A DNA stretch of 64,000 nucleotides from RGIG6307 sp964424345 (GTDB lineage: Bacteria > Bacillota > Clostridia > Lachnospirales > Lachnospiraceae): NCBI GenBank assembly GCA_964424345.1, contig CAYRIK010000003.1:1-64000 (forward strand), read 5' to 3'. The position numbers and the translations under genes were made by a program. The notes below the pieces were generated by a model that was given only the letters and a program-made list of their open reading frames with translations, did not search any database and was not told the origin of the DNA. Positions 34,907 to 43,571 of this stretch are shown here, one piece after another (position 1 is the first letter of the stretch; each line of letters opens with the position of its first letter).

Positions 34907-35854
34907 ATGGGAGAAGAAAAGAAAGGTTTTTTTGCCAAATTAAAGGCTGGATTAGCCAAAACGAGAGATAATATCGTGCATGGTATTGATCAGGTCTTTA
35001 ATGGATATTCAAATATTGACGAAGATTTTTACGAGGAACTTGAAGAACGCTTGATCATGGGAGATATTGGTGTAAATGCAACATCCGAAATCATGAAGCG
35101 TGTTCGTGAAGATGTGAAAAAACTTCATATCAAAGAGCCAAGAGAATGTAAAAAACTTTTGATTAATTCAATTAAAGAACAGATGCAGGTACAGGAAGAC
35201 GCATATGATTTTGAACACCAGAAAACAATTATTTTTGTGATTGGTGTAAATGGCGTAGGTAAAACAACTTCTGTAGGAAAACTTGCTTATAATCTGAAAA
35301 TGTCAGGACGCAAAGTACTGATCGCAGCGGGAGATACATATCGAGCAGCAGCAAATGATCAGCTTGCAGAATGGGCAAAACGTGCAGGCGTAGATATGAT
35401 TAGTTCTAAAGAAGGTACAGATCCAGCCAGTGTTGTATTTGATGCAGTTGCAGCAGCAAAGGCAAGAAATGTCGATGTTTTGATCTGTGATACAGCAGGT
35501 CGATTACATAATCGCAAAAATCTGATGGAAGAGCTTCGAAAGATGAATCGTATCATTGATAAAGAATTTCCGGATGCACATCGTGAAAACTTTATTGTAT
35601 TAGATGGTACCACAGGTCAGAATGCACTCGTACAGGCAAAGGAATTTGGCTCTGTAGCAGATTTGACAGGTATCGTTTTGACAAAACTCGATGGAACAGC
35701 AAAGGGTGGTATTGCAGTAGCAATTCAGTCTGAATTAAAGGTTCCAGTAAAGTATATTGGCGTAGGAGAAGGAATTGAAGATCTTCAGAAATTTGATTCT
35801 AATACATTCGTAAACGCATTATTTGAAGTACAAGATGGAGAGTTTGAGGAATAA
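34907..35854 (+). CDS. ftsY: Signal recognition particle receptor FtsY
   Basis: 315 residues with a short basic N-terminal segment instead of the long acidic domain of E. coli, as usual in Firmicutes. The NG domain has GVNGVGKT (113-120), DTAGR near 198 and TKLDGTAKGG. It docks the Ffh/ribosome complex at the membrane; ffh lies 2.6 kb downstream. It begins three bases after the smc stop with GGAGGGG before the ATG. Confidence 0.97.
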   Translation: MGEEKKGFFAKLKAGLAKTRDNIVHGIDQVFNGYSNIDEDFYEELEERLIMGDIGVNATSEIMKRVREDVKKLHIKEPRECKKLLINSIKEQMQVQEDAYDFEHQKTIIFVIGVNGVGKTTSVGKLAYNLKMSGRKVLIAAGDTYRAAANDQLAEWAKRAGVDMISSKEGTDPASVVFDAVAAAKARNVDVLICDTAGRLHNRKNLMEELRKMNRIIDKEFPDAHRENFIVLDGTTGQNALVQAKEFGSVADLTGIVLTKLDGTAKGGIAVAIQSELKVPVKYIGVGEGIEDLQKFDSNTFVNALFEVQDGEFEE

Positions 35855-35858
35855 GAAA

Positions 35859-37085
35859 ATGGAAAATGCATTAACATTAGAAAAATTTGAAGAGGCTAGT
35901 GAGGTCTTAAAATCTGTTGTACAGGAAACAAAATTGATTTATAGTGAGTTTTTCAGTGCACAGACAGGAAATCGTGTTTATTTTAAGCCTGAAAATATGC
36001 AGGCAACAGGTGCTTATAAGGTAAGAGGTGCTTACTACACAATGAGTACACTTACTCCAGAAGAAAGAGAAAGAGGTGTAATTACAGCATCTGCTGGAAA
36101 TCATGCACAGGGTGTAGCATATGCTGCAAAGCATTTTGGATGTAAGGCTACTATTTGTATGCCAGTAACTACTCCTTTAATGAAGATTAACCGTACAAAA
36201 TCTTATGGTGCAGAAGTTGTTCTTCATGGAAATGTATACGATGAAGCATGTGCAAAGGCTTATGAACTTGCAGAAGAACATGGATATACCTTTATCCATC
36301 CATTTGATGATTTAAGAGTAGCAACAGGTCAGGGTACTGTTGCAATGGAAATCTTTAAAGAATTACCATTGGTAGACTACATTTTAGTACCAATCGGAGG
36401 CGGCGGTCTTGCAACAGGCGTTTCTACATTAGCAAAATTATTAAATCCAAAGATTAAAGTAATCGGTGTAGAACCAGCAGGTGCAAACTGTATGCAGGTT
36501 TCTCTTGAAAATGATGCAGTTACAACACTTCCAGGTGTAAGCACAATTGCAGATGGTACTGCTGTAAAGACACCAGGTACAAAGATTTTCCCATATATCA
36601 AAGAAAATTTAGACGGTATCATTACTATCAAAGATCAGGAACTGATCGAAAGCTTCCTTGATATGGTTGAAAATCATAAGATGGTTGTAGAAAATTCCGG
36701 TCTTTTAACAGTTGCAGCTTTAAAACATTTAGATGTAAAAGGCAAACGAGTTGTTTCTATTTTAAGCGGTGGTAATATGGACGTTATCACAATGTCAAGT
36801 GTTGTGCAGCAGGGCTTGATTTTACGAGACAGAGTTATTACAGTAGCAGTAAGACTTCCTGATAAGCCAGGTGAATTACATAGAGTTTCAGGTGTTATTG
36901 CAGAATGCAAGGGTAATGTTATTAAATTAGAGCATAATTTATTTGTTTCTACAAACAGACAGGCAGCAGTAGAGCTTGTTATTATGATAGAAACATTTGG
37001 CACAGACCATAAAAATGAAATCATGAAAGTGTTAGAGCAGGAAGGTTATCAGCCTAGATTAGTACAGGCACTTTCTTACTTCTAA
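35859..37085 (+). CDS. ilvA: Threonine ammonia-lyase with C-terminal ACT domain
   Basis: 408 residues from ATG 35859. The PLP lysine is Lys54 in TGAYKVRGA, the SGGNMD phosphate loop lies near 306, and an ACT-like domain occupies about 330-408. It deaminates threonine to 2-oxobutyrate, feeding isoleucine or propionate/butyrate metabolism. The single ACT domain makes it the shorter IlvA/TdcB-like type, so biosynthetic versus catabolic use is open. It starts four bases after ftsY; GAGG is nine bases upstream. Confidence 0.92.
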   Translation: MENALTLEKFEEASEVLKSVVQETKLIYSEFFSAQTGNRVYFKPENMQATGAYKVRGAYYTMSTLTPEERERGVITASAGNHAQGVAYAAKHFGCKATICMPVTTPLMKINRTKSYGAEVVLHGNVYDEACAKAYELAEEHGYTFIHPFDDLRVATGQGTVAMEIFKELPLVDYILVPIGGGGLATGVSTLAKLLNPKIKVIGVEPAGANCMQVSLENDAVTTLPGVSTIADGTAVKTPGTKIFPYIKENLDGIITIKDQELIESFLDMVENHKMVVENSGLLTVAALKHLDVKGKRVVSILSGGNMDVITMSSVVQQGLILRDRVITVAVRLPDKPGELHRVSGVIAECKGNVIKLEHNLFVSTNRQAAVELVIMIETFGTDHKNEIMKVLEQEGYQPRLVQALSYF

Positions 37086-37104
37086 AACACAGGGGGCTAT
37101 CCTT

Positions 37105-37971
37105 ATGGAACGATTTGTAAAATTAATAAAAGAATTTTTTATGTTGACAGTGGGATCTTTGGTGTGCAGTATCGGAATCGGCTTGTTTTTAGACCCAAAT
37201 AATTTAGCACCAGGTGGTGTGAGTGGTATCAGTATTATTTTGAGCAGTATTTTACCGATTGAAACTGGTACGATTATCTTTTTGGTCAATATTCCGCTCG
37301 TACTGTTAGGATTCTGGAAACTTGGTTACAAAATGATGCTTCGAACATTTTATTGTGTTGTATGGCTTTCATTTGCTACCAACAAAATGATGCTCTGGTT
37401 TGGAGAATATTCCACAGATGATAAGCTGATTGCAGCGTTGGCAGGAGGCGTTCTTGTAGCAATTGGAATCGGTATTATCATGAAAATGGGAAGTACGTCC
37501 GGAGGTACGGATATCATCGTTCGTATTATTCGAAAGAAATATCCGCAGTTAAAGACAAATATGATTTTCTCTATCGTAGACTTTTCTATCGTAGTTTGTT
37601 CTGCATTCATCTTTAAAGATCTTGTTGTAGCGATGTATGCAACAATCGCAGTTGTAGCACAAAATATCGTATTAGATAAAGTGTTGTATGGTTCTGATGA
37701 AGCAAAGATGATTTTTATCATCAGTGATAACAGCACATTGATTGCTCAAAAGCTGTTAACAGATGTAAATGTCGGAGTTACCTTTATCAAAGGTCAGGGA
37801 GCTTACAGTCAAAAAGAAAAAGATATCATTATGGCAGTTGTGAAAAAACCACTTTCTCCTCGTGTAGAAGAAGTAGTAAAAGAAGTCGACAGTTCTGCAT
37901 TTTTGATATTTACAAGTGCAAATGAAATATATGGACAAGGATACAAAAATATTTTTGGAGAAAAATTATAA
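37105..37971 (+). CDS. YitT-family membrane protein (DUF161 + DUF2179)
   Basis: 288 residues. Five or six membrane segments lie in the first about 200 residues (GSLVCSIGIGLFLDPNNLAPGGVSGISII is diagnostic, at about 17-45). A cytosolic DUF2179 domain follows (about 205-280: VTFIKGQGAYSQKEKDIIMAVV). The function of the family is unknown. GGGGGCTATCCTT precedes the ATG. It is the last gene of the rnc-smc-ftsY-ilvA-yitT run. Confidence 0.9.
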   Translation: MERFVKLIKEFFMLTVGSLVCSIGIGLFLDPNNLAPGGVSGISIILSSILPIETGTIIFLVNIPLVLLGFWKLGYKMMLRTFYCVVWLSFATNKMMLWFGEYSTDDKLIAALAGGVLVAIGIGIIMKMGSTSGGTDIIVRIIRKKYPQLKTNMIFSIVDFSIVVCSAFIFKDLVVAMYATIAVVAQNIVLDKVLYGSDEAKMIFIISDNSTLIAQKLLTDVNVGVTFIKGQGAYSQKEKDIIMAVVKKPLSPRVEEVVKEVDSSAFLIFTSANEIYGQGYKNIFGEKL

Positions 37972-37995
37972 ATTGTTCCTGAAAAAGTACAATAA

Positions 37996-38035
37996 AATAG
38001 CGGGTGTCAATATTTTTTACTTGACACCCGCTATT
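37996..38035. terminator. Terminator whose right arm carries the next promoter's -35 box
   Basis: A perfect 15-bp stem: AATAGCGGGTGTCAA (37996-38010) and its complement (38021-38035), loop TATTTTTTAC. The right arm begins with TTGACA, the -35 box of the ylxM promoter. Confidence 0.75.
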
Positions 38036-38063
38036 ACTTTTGGTATGATGACTTAGGTGTCAA
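38021..38063 (+). promoter_or_regulatory. Promoter and possible operator of the ylxM-ffh operon
   Basis: TTGACA (38021-38026), 17 bases, TATGAT (38044-38049). The 8-mer GGTGTCAA stands at 38003-38010, inverted over the -35 box (38021-38028) and again at the expected start site (38056-38063), a spacing that would suit a repressor. Confidence 0.6.
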
Positions 38064-38100
38064 GGGAAAAACCTTTACACATAGAAAAGGAGAGCGTGAT

Positions 38101-38451
38101 ATGTCATCAGTAGAAGAAATCGTAGAGCAGAGTCTCTTGTATGATTTTTATGGTGAATTGTTGACAGAACATCAGCAAAAGATATATGAAGCTGCTCTTT
38201 TTGAAAATTTTTCTTTAAGTGAAATTGCAGAAGAAGCCGGAATTTCCAGACAGGGAGTACATGATCTGTTAAGACGCTGTGATAAGTTATTAAGAGGTTA
38301 TGAAGATAAGCTGCATTTAGTAGAGCGATTTACAAGAATGCGAAGCGATGTAGAAGAAATTCAAGAACGTGTGAGCAGATTAGAGGCAACATCCTCTGAA
38401 GAAGTCACAAAGATTCAGGAAATAGCCGGTAAGTTATTGGAGGAGCTTTAA
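38101..38451 (+). CDS. ylxM: YlxM-family helix-turn-helix protein (SRP-associated)
   Basis: 116 residues. The sigma-70 region-4-like helix-turn-helix (LSEIAEEAGISRQGVHDLLRR, about 39-59) is followed by a C-terminal coiled coil. YlxM always sits next to ffh; in streptococci it binds SRP and modulates its GTPase cycle. AAAGGAG lies before the ATG. Three bases separate it from ffh. Confidence 0.92.
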   Translation: MSSVEEIVEQSLLYDFYGELLTEHQQKIYEAALFENFSLSEIAEEAGISRQGVHDLLRRCDKLLRGYEDKLHLVERFTRMRSDVEEIQERVSRLEATSSEEVTKIQEIAGKLLEEL

Positions 38452-38454
38452 TCT

Positions 38455-39831
38455 ATGGCATTTGAAAGTTTAACAGAGAAACTACAAAATGTTTTTAAAA
38501 ATTTAAAATCTAAAGGTCGTTTGACAGAAGAAGATGTAAAGCTTGCTCTGAAAGAAGTAAAAATGGCACTTTTAGAAGCAGACGTAAGTTTTAAGGTTGT
38601 AAAGCAGTTTATCAAATCTGTAGAAGAACGAGCTGTTGGTCAGGATGTTATGAATGGATTAAATCCTAGCCAGATGGTTATTAAAATCGTTCAGGAAGAA
38701 TTGATTTCCTTAATGGGAAGCGAGACAACAGAATTAAAACTTGCTCCAGGACAGCAGACAACCGTCATTATGATGGCTGGTTTACAGGGTGCAGGTAAGA
38801 CAACTGCAACTGCAAAACTTGCTGCAAAATTAAAAAAGAAATCCAAAAAGCCATTATTGGTTGCTTGTGATATTTACAGACCTGCTGCGATTGAACAGCT
38901 CCATATCAACGGAGAAAAGGTTGGTGTAGATGTATTCAGCATGGGTACAGGACACAAACCAGTAGATATTGCAAAAGCTGCATTAGAACATGCTGCAAAG
39001 CATGGACATAATGTTGTAATCCTCGATACAGCCGGACGACTTCATGTAGATGAAGCTATGATGGAAGAGTTAAGAGAGATCAAAGAAAAAATCACAGTAC
39101 ATCAGACATTGCTTGTTGTAGATGCTATGACAGGTCAGGATGCAGTAAATGTAGCAAGTGAGTTCAATGATAAGGTTGGAGTAGATGGTATTATCCTTTC
39201 AAAGATGGATGGTGACTCCAGAGGTGGTGCTGCTCTTTCAGCAAAAGCAGTAACAGGAAAACCAATTTTATTTGTTGGTATGGGTGAAAAACTGGACGAT
39301 TTAGAACAGTTTTACCCAGAACGTATGGCAAGCCGAATCCTTGGAATGGGTGATGTCCTTTCCTTGATTGAAAAGGCTGCAAATACAATCGACATGGATG
39401 AAGAAAAAGAAAAAGATATGATGAGCCGCATGAAGAAAGGTAAATTTGACTTTGAAGATTACCTTGAGAGCATGAAGCAGATGCGTAATATGGGCGGTCT
39501 GGGAAGTATCTTAGGTATGTTGCCAGGACTTGGCGTAAAGGCATCTGATTTAGAAGGTGCAATTGACGAAAAGCAGTTGGCACGTACAGAAGCAATCATC
39601 TTATCCATGACACCTGCAGAACGTAAAAATCCAAAGCTGTTAAATCCAAGCCGTAAGCATCGTATTGCAAAAGGTGCAGGTGTGGATATTGCAACAGTGA
39701 ATCGTTTCGTGAAGCAGTTTGAACAGAGCCAGAAGATGATGAAGCAGTTTACAGGCGGCGGAAAACGTGGTGGCTTTGGAAATTTAGGAAGTCTCCTTGG
39801 AGGCGGACGTGGCGGAAGAAAATTCTTCTAA
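38455..39831 (+). CDS. ffh: Signal recognition particle protein Ffh
   Basis: 458 residues. The NG GTPase domain has GLQGAGKTT near 107-115, DTAGR and SKMDGDSRGG. The Met-rich M domain (about 300-458) binds 4.5S RNA and signal peptides, with the finger-loop segment GGLGSILGMLPGLG. The tail is Gly/Arg-rich (GGGKRGGFGN). It pairs with FtsY, encoded just upstream. The SRP RNA gene is not in this window. Confidence 0.98.
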   Translation: MAFESLTEKLQNVFKNLKSKGRLTEEDVKLALKEVKMALLEADVSFKVVKQFIKSVEERAVGQDVMNGLNPSQMVIKIVQEELISLMGSETTELKLAPGQQTTVIMMAGLQGAGKTTATAKLAAKLKKKSKKPLLVACDIYRPAAIEQLHINGEKVGVDVFSMGTGHKPVDIAKAALEHAAKHGHNVVILDTAGRLHVDEAMMEELREIKEKITVHQTLLVVDAMTGQDAVNVASEFNDKVGVDGIILSKMDGDSRGGAALSAKAVTGKPILFVGMGEKLDDLEQFYPERMASRILGMGDVLSLIEKAANTIDMDEEKEKDMMSRMKKGKFDFEDYLESMKQMRNMGGLGSILGMLPGLGVKASDLEGAIDEKQLARTEAIILSMTPAERKNPKLLNPSRKHRIAKGAGVDIATVNRFVKQFEQSQKMMKQFTGGGKRGGFGNLGSLLGGGRGGRKFF

Positions 39832-39913
39832 CAGCATATATTCGATGACAAAGTGATAAACTTTTTCATATAAATTATTTTACAATTTTATTTAATTTTT
39901 GGAGGAAATAACA

Positions 39914-40159
39914 ATGGCAGTTAAAATCAGATTAAGAAGAATGGGACAGAAGAAGGCTCCTTTTTATAGAATTATCGTAGCAGATTCTCGTTCCCCAAGA
40001 GATGGTAGATTTATCGAAGAAATCGGTACTTATGATCCAAACCAGAACCCAAGCGCAATCAAAGTTGATGAAGAATTAGCTAAGAAGTGGTTAGCAAATG
40101 GTGCTCAGCCTACAGAAGTTGTTGCAAAGATCTTTAAGGTAGCTGGTATCGAAAAATAA
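39914..40159 (+). CDS. rpsP: 30S ribosomal protein S16
   Basis: 81 residues from ATG 39914, preceded by TTTTGGAGGAAATAAC; a TTG start at 39899 would absorb this site. The start VKIRLRRMGQKKAPFYRI is diagnostic. It is a member of the ffh-rpsP-khpA operon; 82 bases separate it from ffh without a clear terminator. Confidence 0.97.
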   Translation: MAVKIRLRRMGQKKAPFYRIIVADSRSPRDGRFIEEIGTYDPNQNPSAIKVDEELAKKWLANGAQPTEVVAKIFKVAGIEK

Positions 40160-40189
40160 GTCTATACGGCACACTTTTGGAGGTGGATT

Positions 40190-40411
40190 ATGAAAGAATT
40201 GGTTGAAGTAATTGCAAAAGCACTCGTTGATAATCCAGGTGAAGTTGTAGTAACTGAAAAGAGAGACGGCAATAATGTAGTGTTAGAGCTTCATGTTGCA
40301 CAGTCTGATATGGGTAAGGTTATCGGAAAACAGGGTCGAATTGCAAAAGCTATCCGTTCTGTTGTGAAAGCTGCATCTGCAAAAGAACATGTAGATGTAG
40401 AAATCATCTAA
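40190..40411 (+). CDS. khpA: KH-domain RNA-binding protein KhpA (YlqC)
   Basis: 73 residues, one type-II KH domain with the GxxG loop VIGKQGRIAKAIR. In Gram-positive bacteria KhpA pairs with KhpB/EloR to bind RNA and affect cell elongation; khpB is not in this window. GGAGGTGG precedes the ATG. An intrinsic terminator follows, before rimM. Confidence 0.94.
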   Translation: MKELVEVIAKALVDNPGEVVVTEKRDGNNVVLELHVAQSDMGKVIGKQGRIAKAIRSVVKAASAKEHVDVEII

Positions 40412-40440
40412 TTCCGTATTGAAATCATGTATGATTGTTG

Positions 40441-40468
40441 AAAAAGGCACTCTTTGAGTGCCTTTTTT
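40441..40468 (+). terminator. Intra-operon terminator between khpA and rimM
   Basis: AAAAAGGCACTC (40441-40452), loop TTT, GAGTGCCTTTTT (40456-40467), then T. It should cut most transcripts before rimM-trmD. Confidence 0.85.
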
Positions 40469-40488
40469 AAGAGAGGCAGGAGTAGCGA

Positions 40489-40998
40489 GTGGAATCAAAA
40501 TTACAAGTAGGTGCGATCACTTCTACACATGGTGTAAGAGGAGAAGTAAAGGTATTTCCTACCACAGATGACGTAAAGAGATTTAAACGATTAAAAGAAG
40601 TCATTCTTGATACAGGAAAAGAAGAACTTACACTGGAAATTGAAGGTGTAAAGTTTTTTAAACAGTTTGTTATTTTAAAATTTAAAGGTTTTGATAATAT
40701 CAACGATATCGAAAAGTATAAGGGCAAAAATCTGTATGTGACTCGTGCCAATGCGGTAAAGCTTCGTAAAGATGAGTATTTTATCGCAGACTTACAGGGG
40801 ATGTGTGTCGTAGATGAAAACGACCAGACAATCGGTACATTGCGTGATGTTATGGAAACGGGCGCAAATGACGTATATATCGTAGACATGACAGATGGCA
40901 GAGAATTATTGCTTCCTGCGATTAAAGAGTGTATTCTGAATGTGGACGTAGAAAATGAAAAAATCTGTGTTCATGTGATGGATGGCTTATTAGATTAG
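40489..40998 (+). CDS. rimM: Ribosome maturation factor RimM
   Basis: 169 residues from a GTG start with AGGAG six bases upstream. The N-terminal RimM domain has VGAITSTHGVRGEVKVFP (7-24), and a PRC-barrel domain follows (about 95-169: DEYFIADLQGMCV). It helps assemble the 30S head near S19. It is followed after 11 bases by trmD, the conserved pair. Confidence 0.95.
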   Translation: MESKLQVGAITSTHGVRGEVKVFPTTDDVKRFKRLKEVILDTGKEELTLEIEGVKFFKQFVILKFKGFDNINDIEKYKGKNLYVTRANAVKLRKDEYFIADLQGMCVVDENDQTIGTLRDVMETGANDVYIVDMTDGRELLLPAIKECILNVDVENEKICVHVMDGLLD

Positions 40999-41009
40999 GG
41001 GAACGATGT

Positions 41010-41765
41010 ATGAAGTTTCATGTATTGACGTTATTTCCTGAAATGATTACTGGAGCATTGTCTGCCAGTATTATCGGTAAGGCGATGGAACGTGGGCAGA
41101 TTTCTTTAGAAGCTGTAAATATAAGAGATTATACACTGGATAAACATAAAAAAGTAGATGATTATACATATGGAGGCGGTGCCGGTATGCTTATGGCAGC
41201 ACAGCCTGTATATGATGCGTATCAGGCAGTGATAGATCCTGAAAAACCAAAGCCAAGAACGATTTATGTAACACCTCAAGGACCTGCATTTACACAGGAA
41301 ATGGCACAAGAGTTTGCAAAGGAAGAAGAATTGGTAATCCTTTGCGGACATTATGAAGGAATTGATGAGCGTGTATTAGAAGAAATCGTGACAGATTATA
41401 TTTCTATTGGTGATTATGTACTGACAGGTGGTGAATTGCCTGCAATGGTTATGATCGATGCAATTTCCCGTTTTGTGCCAGGAGTACTCAGTAATGATGA
41501 GTCCGCTCAGACAGAGAGTTTTCATAATGATTTGTTAGAGTATCCGCAGTATACAAGACCTGCTGTATGGATGGGAAAAGAAGTTCCAAAGATTTTGTTA
41601 TCGGGAGACCATAAAAAAGTAGAAGAATGGCGCTTAGAGCAGTCTATCCAGCGTACAAAAGAAAGACGACCTGATCTGTATGCTTTATATGAAGCAAGAC
41701 AGGAACTTCTTCCACAAAAGAAGAAACGCAGAAAAAAGAAAAAGACGGAAGAAGAAAAAATATAG
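41010..41765 (+). CDS. trmD: tRNA (guanosine(37)-N1)-methyltransferase
   Basis: 251 residues. A SPOUT methyltransferase with the trefoil-knot segments LCGHYEGIDERV (residues about 111-122) and SIGDYVLTGGELPAMVMIDA. It methylates G37 in tRNAs for Leu, Pro and Arg to prevent frameshifting. The last about 20 residues are a Lys/Arg-Glu tail (KKKRRKKKKTEEEK), an extension beyond the usual fold. Confidence 0.97.
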   Translation: MKFHVLTLFPEMITGALSASIIGKAMERGQISLEAVNIRDYTLDKHKKVDDYTYGGGAGMLMAAQPVYDAYQAVIDPEKPKPRTIYVTPQGPAFTQEMAQEFAKEEELVILCGHYEGIDERVLEEIVTDYISIGDYVLTGGELPAMVMIDAISRFVPGVLSNDESAQTESFHNDLLEYPQYTRPAVWMGKEVPKILLSGDHKKVEEWRLEQSIQRTKERRPDLYALYEARQELLPQKKKRRKKKKTEEEKI

Positions 41766-41775
41766 TAAAAACCTG

Positions 41776-41804
41776 TTGCAATTTATGCCAGGTTGTGATA
41801 AATT
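41776..41804 (+). promoter_or_regulatory. Possible promoter of rplS
   Basis: TTGCAA (41776-41781), 17 bases and TAAATT (41799-41804) precede a leader of about 75 bases. An L19 autoregulatory leader would sit here (41806-41880); I see partial pairing but not enough to call it. Confidence 0.4.
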
Positions 41805-41881
41805 AGATATGTTGTGAAATTAGGAGATGGTCCTCTGTGGCAGACAGCCTTAAGAACATCCAAATATAAGGAGGAAACACA

Positions 41882-42229
41882 ATGAACGAAATTATTAAGA
41901 GCATTGAAGCTGAACAGTTAAAAGCTTCTGTAACAGAATTTGGTGTAGGTGATACTATTAAAGTATACGGTAAGATCAAAGAAGGTAACCGCGAACGTAT
42001 TCAGGTTTTCGAAGGCGTTGTAATTAAGAGACAGGGTGGAAGCAACAGAGAAACTTTCACAGTTAGAAAGTTATCTAACGGTGTTGGCGTTGAGAAGACA
42101 TGGCCAGTACACAGCCCTAACGTAGAAAAGATCGAAGTAGTAAGAAGAGGTAAAGTAAGACGTGCTAAATTAAACTACTTAAGAGATCGTATCGGTAAGG
42201 CTGCAAAGGTTAAAGAAGCTGTAAAATAA
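41882..42229 (+). CDS. rplS: 50S ribosomal protein L19
   Basis: 115 residues, full length. Diagnostic segments are GDTIKVYGKIKEGNRERIQVFEGVVIKR (22-49) and FTVRKLSNGVGVEKTWPVHSP. AAGGAGG precedes the ATG. It ends the ribosomal block and is followed by a terminator. It sits at the subunit interface. Confidence 0.98.
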   Translation: MNEIIKSIEAEQLKASVTEFGVGDTIKVYGKIKEGNRERIQVFEGVVIKRQGGSNRETFTVRKLSNGVGVEKTWPVHSPNVEKIEVVRRGKVRRAKLNYLRDRIGKAAKVKEAVK

Positions 42230-42252
42230 TTTTTGAAAAATTTTGGGAAAAG

Positions 42253-42287
42253 GGGCGACTGCAAAAGATTGTGGTTGCCCATTTTTC
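42253..42287 (+). terminator. Intrinsic terminator of rplS
   Basis: GGGCGACTGCA (42253-42263) pairs with TGTGGTTGCCC (42270-42280, several wobbles), followed by ATTTTTC. Confidence 0.65.
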
Positions 42288-42325
42288 TTCTACAGAGAAA
42301 ATCAGAGCATAACATAGGAGAACAT

Positions 42326-42889
42326 ATGGCAGGTGGTTTGTCTTTTCGAAAAAAGAAACGTTTGAGTCAGGAAGTCAAACAGACGATCAGAACGTATATA
42401 TTAGGATGTATAGCGTCTGCAGGTTTTGGAATATTGCTGATTGTTGGATTTGGATATACGCTTACAAATGTTGGAGTATCCATGACTGACGAAATTGCAC
42501 ATAATCAAAAAGTATTATTAAATCGCACCAGTTATTTATTGTTTTCACCAAAAGCTGGAGATGTTGTTGTGTTTCAAAAAGGAACGAATGCACATTTATA
42601 TATCAAGCGAGTAGTAGCAGTGCCTGGAGATACAGTGCAGATTATAGATAGTGAACTTTATGTAAATAACGTGCGCGTGAAAGATAATTATGATAAAATG
42701 GTAGATAGTGGAATCGCTAAAGAAAAGATTGTTCTTGGAGAAGATGAATTTTTTGTACTTGGCGATAACCGTAATAATAGCGAAGACAGTCGTTCAGAGA
42801 CGATTGGTGTCGTAAATAAATCAGAAATTCTTGGAAAGGCATGGCTTGCATTACCGTCGCAAAGCGGCAGTATGAAGATAATAGAGTGA
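42326..42889 (+). CDS. Signal peptidase I, first paralogue
   Basis: 187 residues from ATG 42326 with AGGAGAACAT upstream; the open frame before this lies in the rplS terminator. One N-terminal membrane helix (about 21-45), then the S26 catalytic domain: Ser52 in GVSM, Lys94 in LYIKRVV, and GDNRNNSEDSR from 146. The usual Pro after SMx is missing (SMTD), and the spacing after Ser is shifted from SMEPTL, so substrate recognition may differ from the second copy at 44440. Confidence 0.88.
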   Translation: MAGGLSFRKKKRLSQEVKQTIRTYILGCIASAGFGILLIVGFGYTLTNVGVSMTDEIAHNQKVLLNRTSYLLFSPKAGDVVVFQKGTNAHLYIKRVVAVPGDTVQIIDSELYVNNVRVKDNYDKMVDSGIAKEKIVLGEDEFFVLGDNRNNSEDSRSETIGVVNKSEILGKAWLALPSQSGSMKIIE

Positions 42890-42890
42890 T

Positions 42891-43547
42891 ATGACAACAA
42901 AAGAAGCAAGAGAAGCGAAGAAAGCATTAGCATTAGAAAAAGAAAAGGAACGTATGTATACATTGTTTGCATATGAAAGAGAATATGCGATGTATGAACA
43001 TATATGCGGAATCGATGAAGTAGGAAGAGGTCCTTTGGCTGGCCCAGTTGTAGCGTGTGCAGTTATTTTGCCAAAAGACTGTGATATTTTGTATATCAAT
43101 GATTCGAAAAAGCTTTCTGAAAAAAAGAGAGAAATGCTTTATGAGCAGATTATGCAAAAAGCAGTTGCAGTAGGAATCGGCGTAGTAAGCCCACAGCGTA
43201 TTGATGAAATCAATATTTTACAGGCAACATATGAAGCAATGCGTGAAGCAATTACGAAACTGGAAGTCAAACCAGATCTTTTATTAAACGATGCAGTCAC
43301 GATTCCAAATGTAGAATTGCCACAGGTCTCTATTATTAAAGGCGATGCAAAAAGTGCAAGTATTGGTGCGGCAAGTATTGTAGCAAAGGTGACAAGAGAT
43401 CGTATGATGGTAGAATATGATACGATTTATCCGGAATATGGATTTGCTTCTAATAAAGGATATGGAACTGCAGTACATATCCAAGCATTAAAAGATCTTG
43501 GCCCAACACCAATCCATAGACGCAGTTTTATAGGAAATTTTGTGTAA
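42891..43547 (+). CDS. rnhB: Ribonuclease HII
   Basis: 218 residues. The signature CGIDEVGRGPLAGPVVACAV begins at 39; Asp42 and Glu43 are catalytic. The N-terminal about 35 residues are a charged extension (EAREAKKALALEKEKE). It removes ribonucleotides and RNA from RNA/DNA hybrids. It starts one base after the signal peptidase stop. Confidence 0.96.
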   Translation: MTTKEAREAKKALALEKEKERMYTLFAYEREYAMYEHICGIDEVGRGPLAGPVVACAVILPKDCDILYINDSKKLSEKKREMLYEQIMQKAVAVGIGVVSPQRIDEINILQATYEAMREAITKLEVKPDLLLNDAVTIPNVELPQVSIIKGDAKSASIGAASIVAKVTRDRMMVEYDTIYPEYGFASNKGYGTAVHIQALKDLGPTPIHRRSFIGNFV

Positions 43548-43571
43548 AATCACGATAGAGAGGAATAGTAT

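Noticed and set aside
41806..41880. L19 (rplS) leader RNA
   Set aside because: The position is right, but I could not draw a stable conserved structure by eye; an Infernal search with the L19 leader model would decide.
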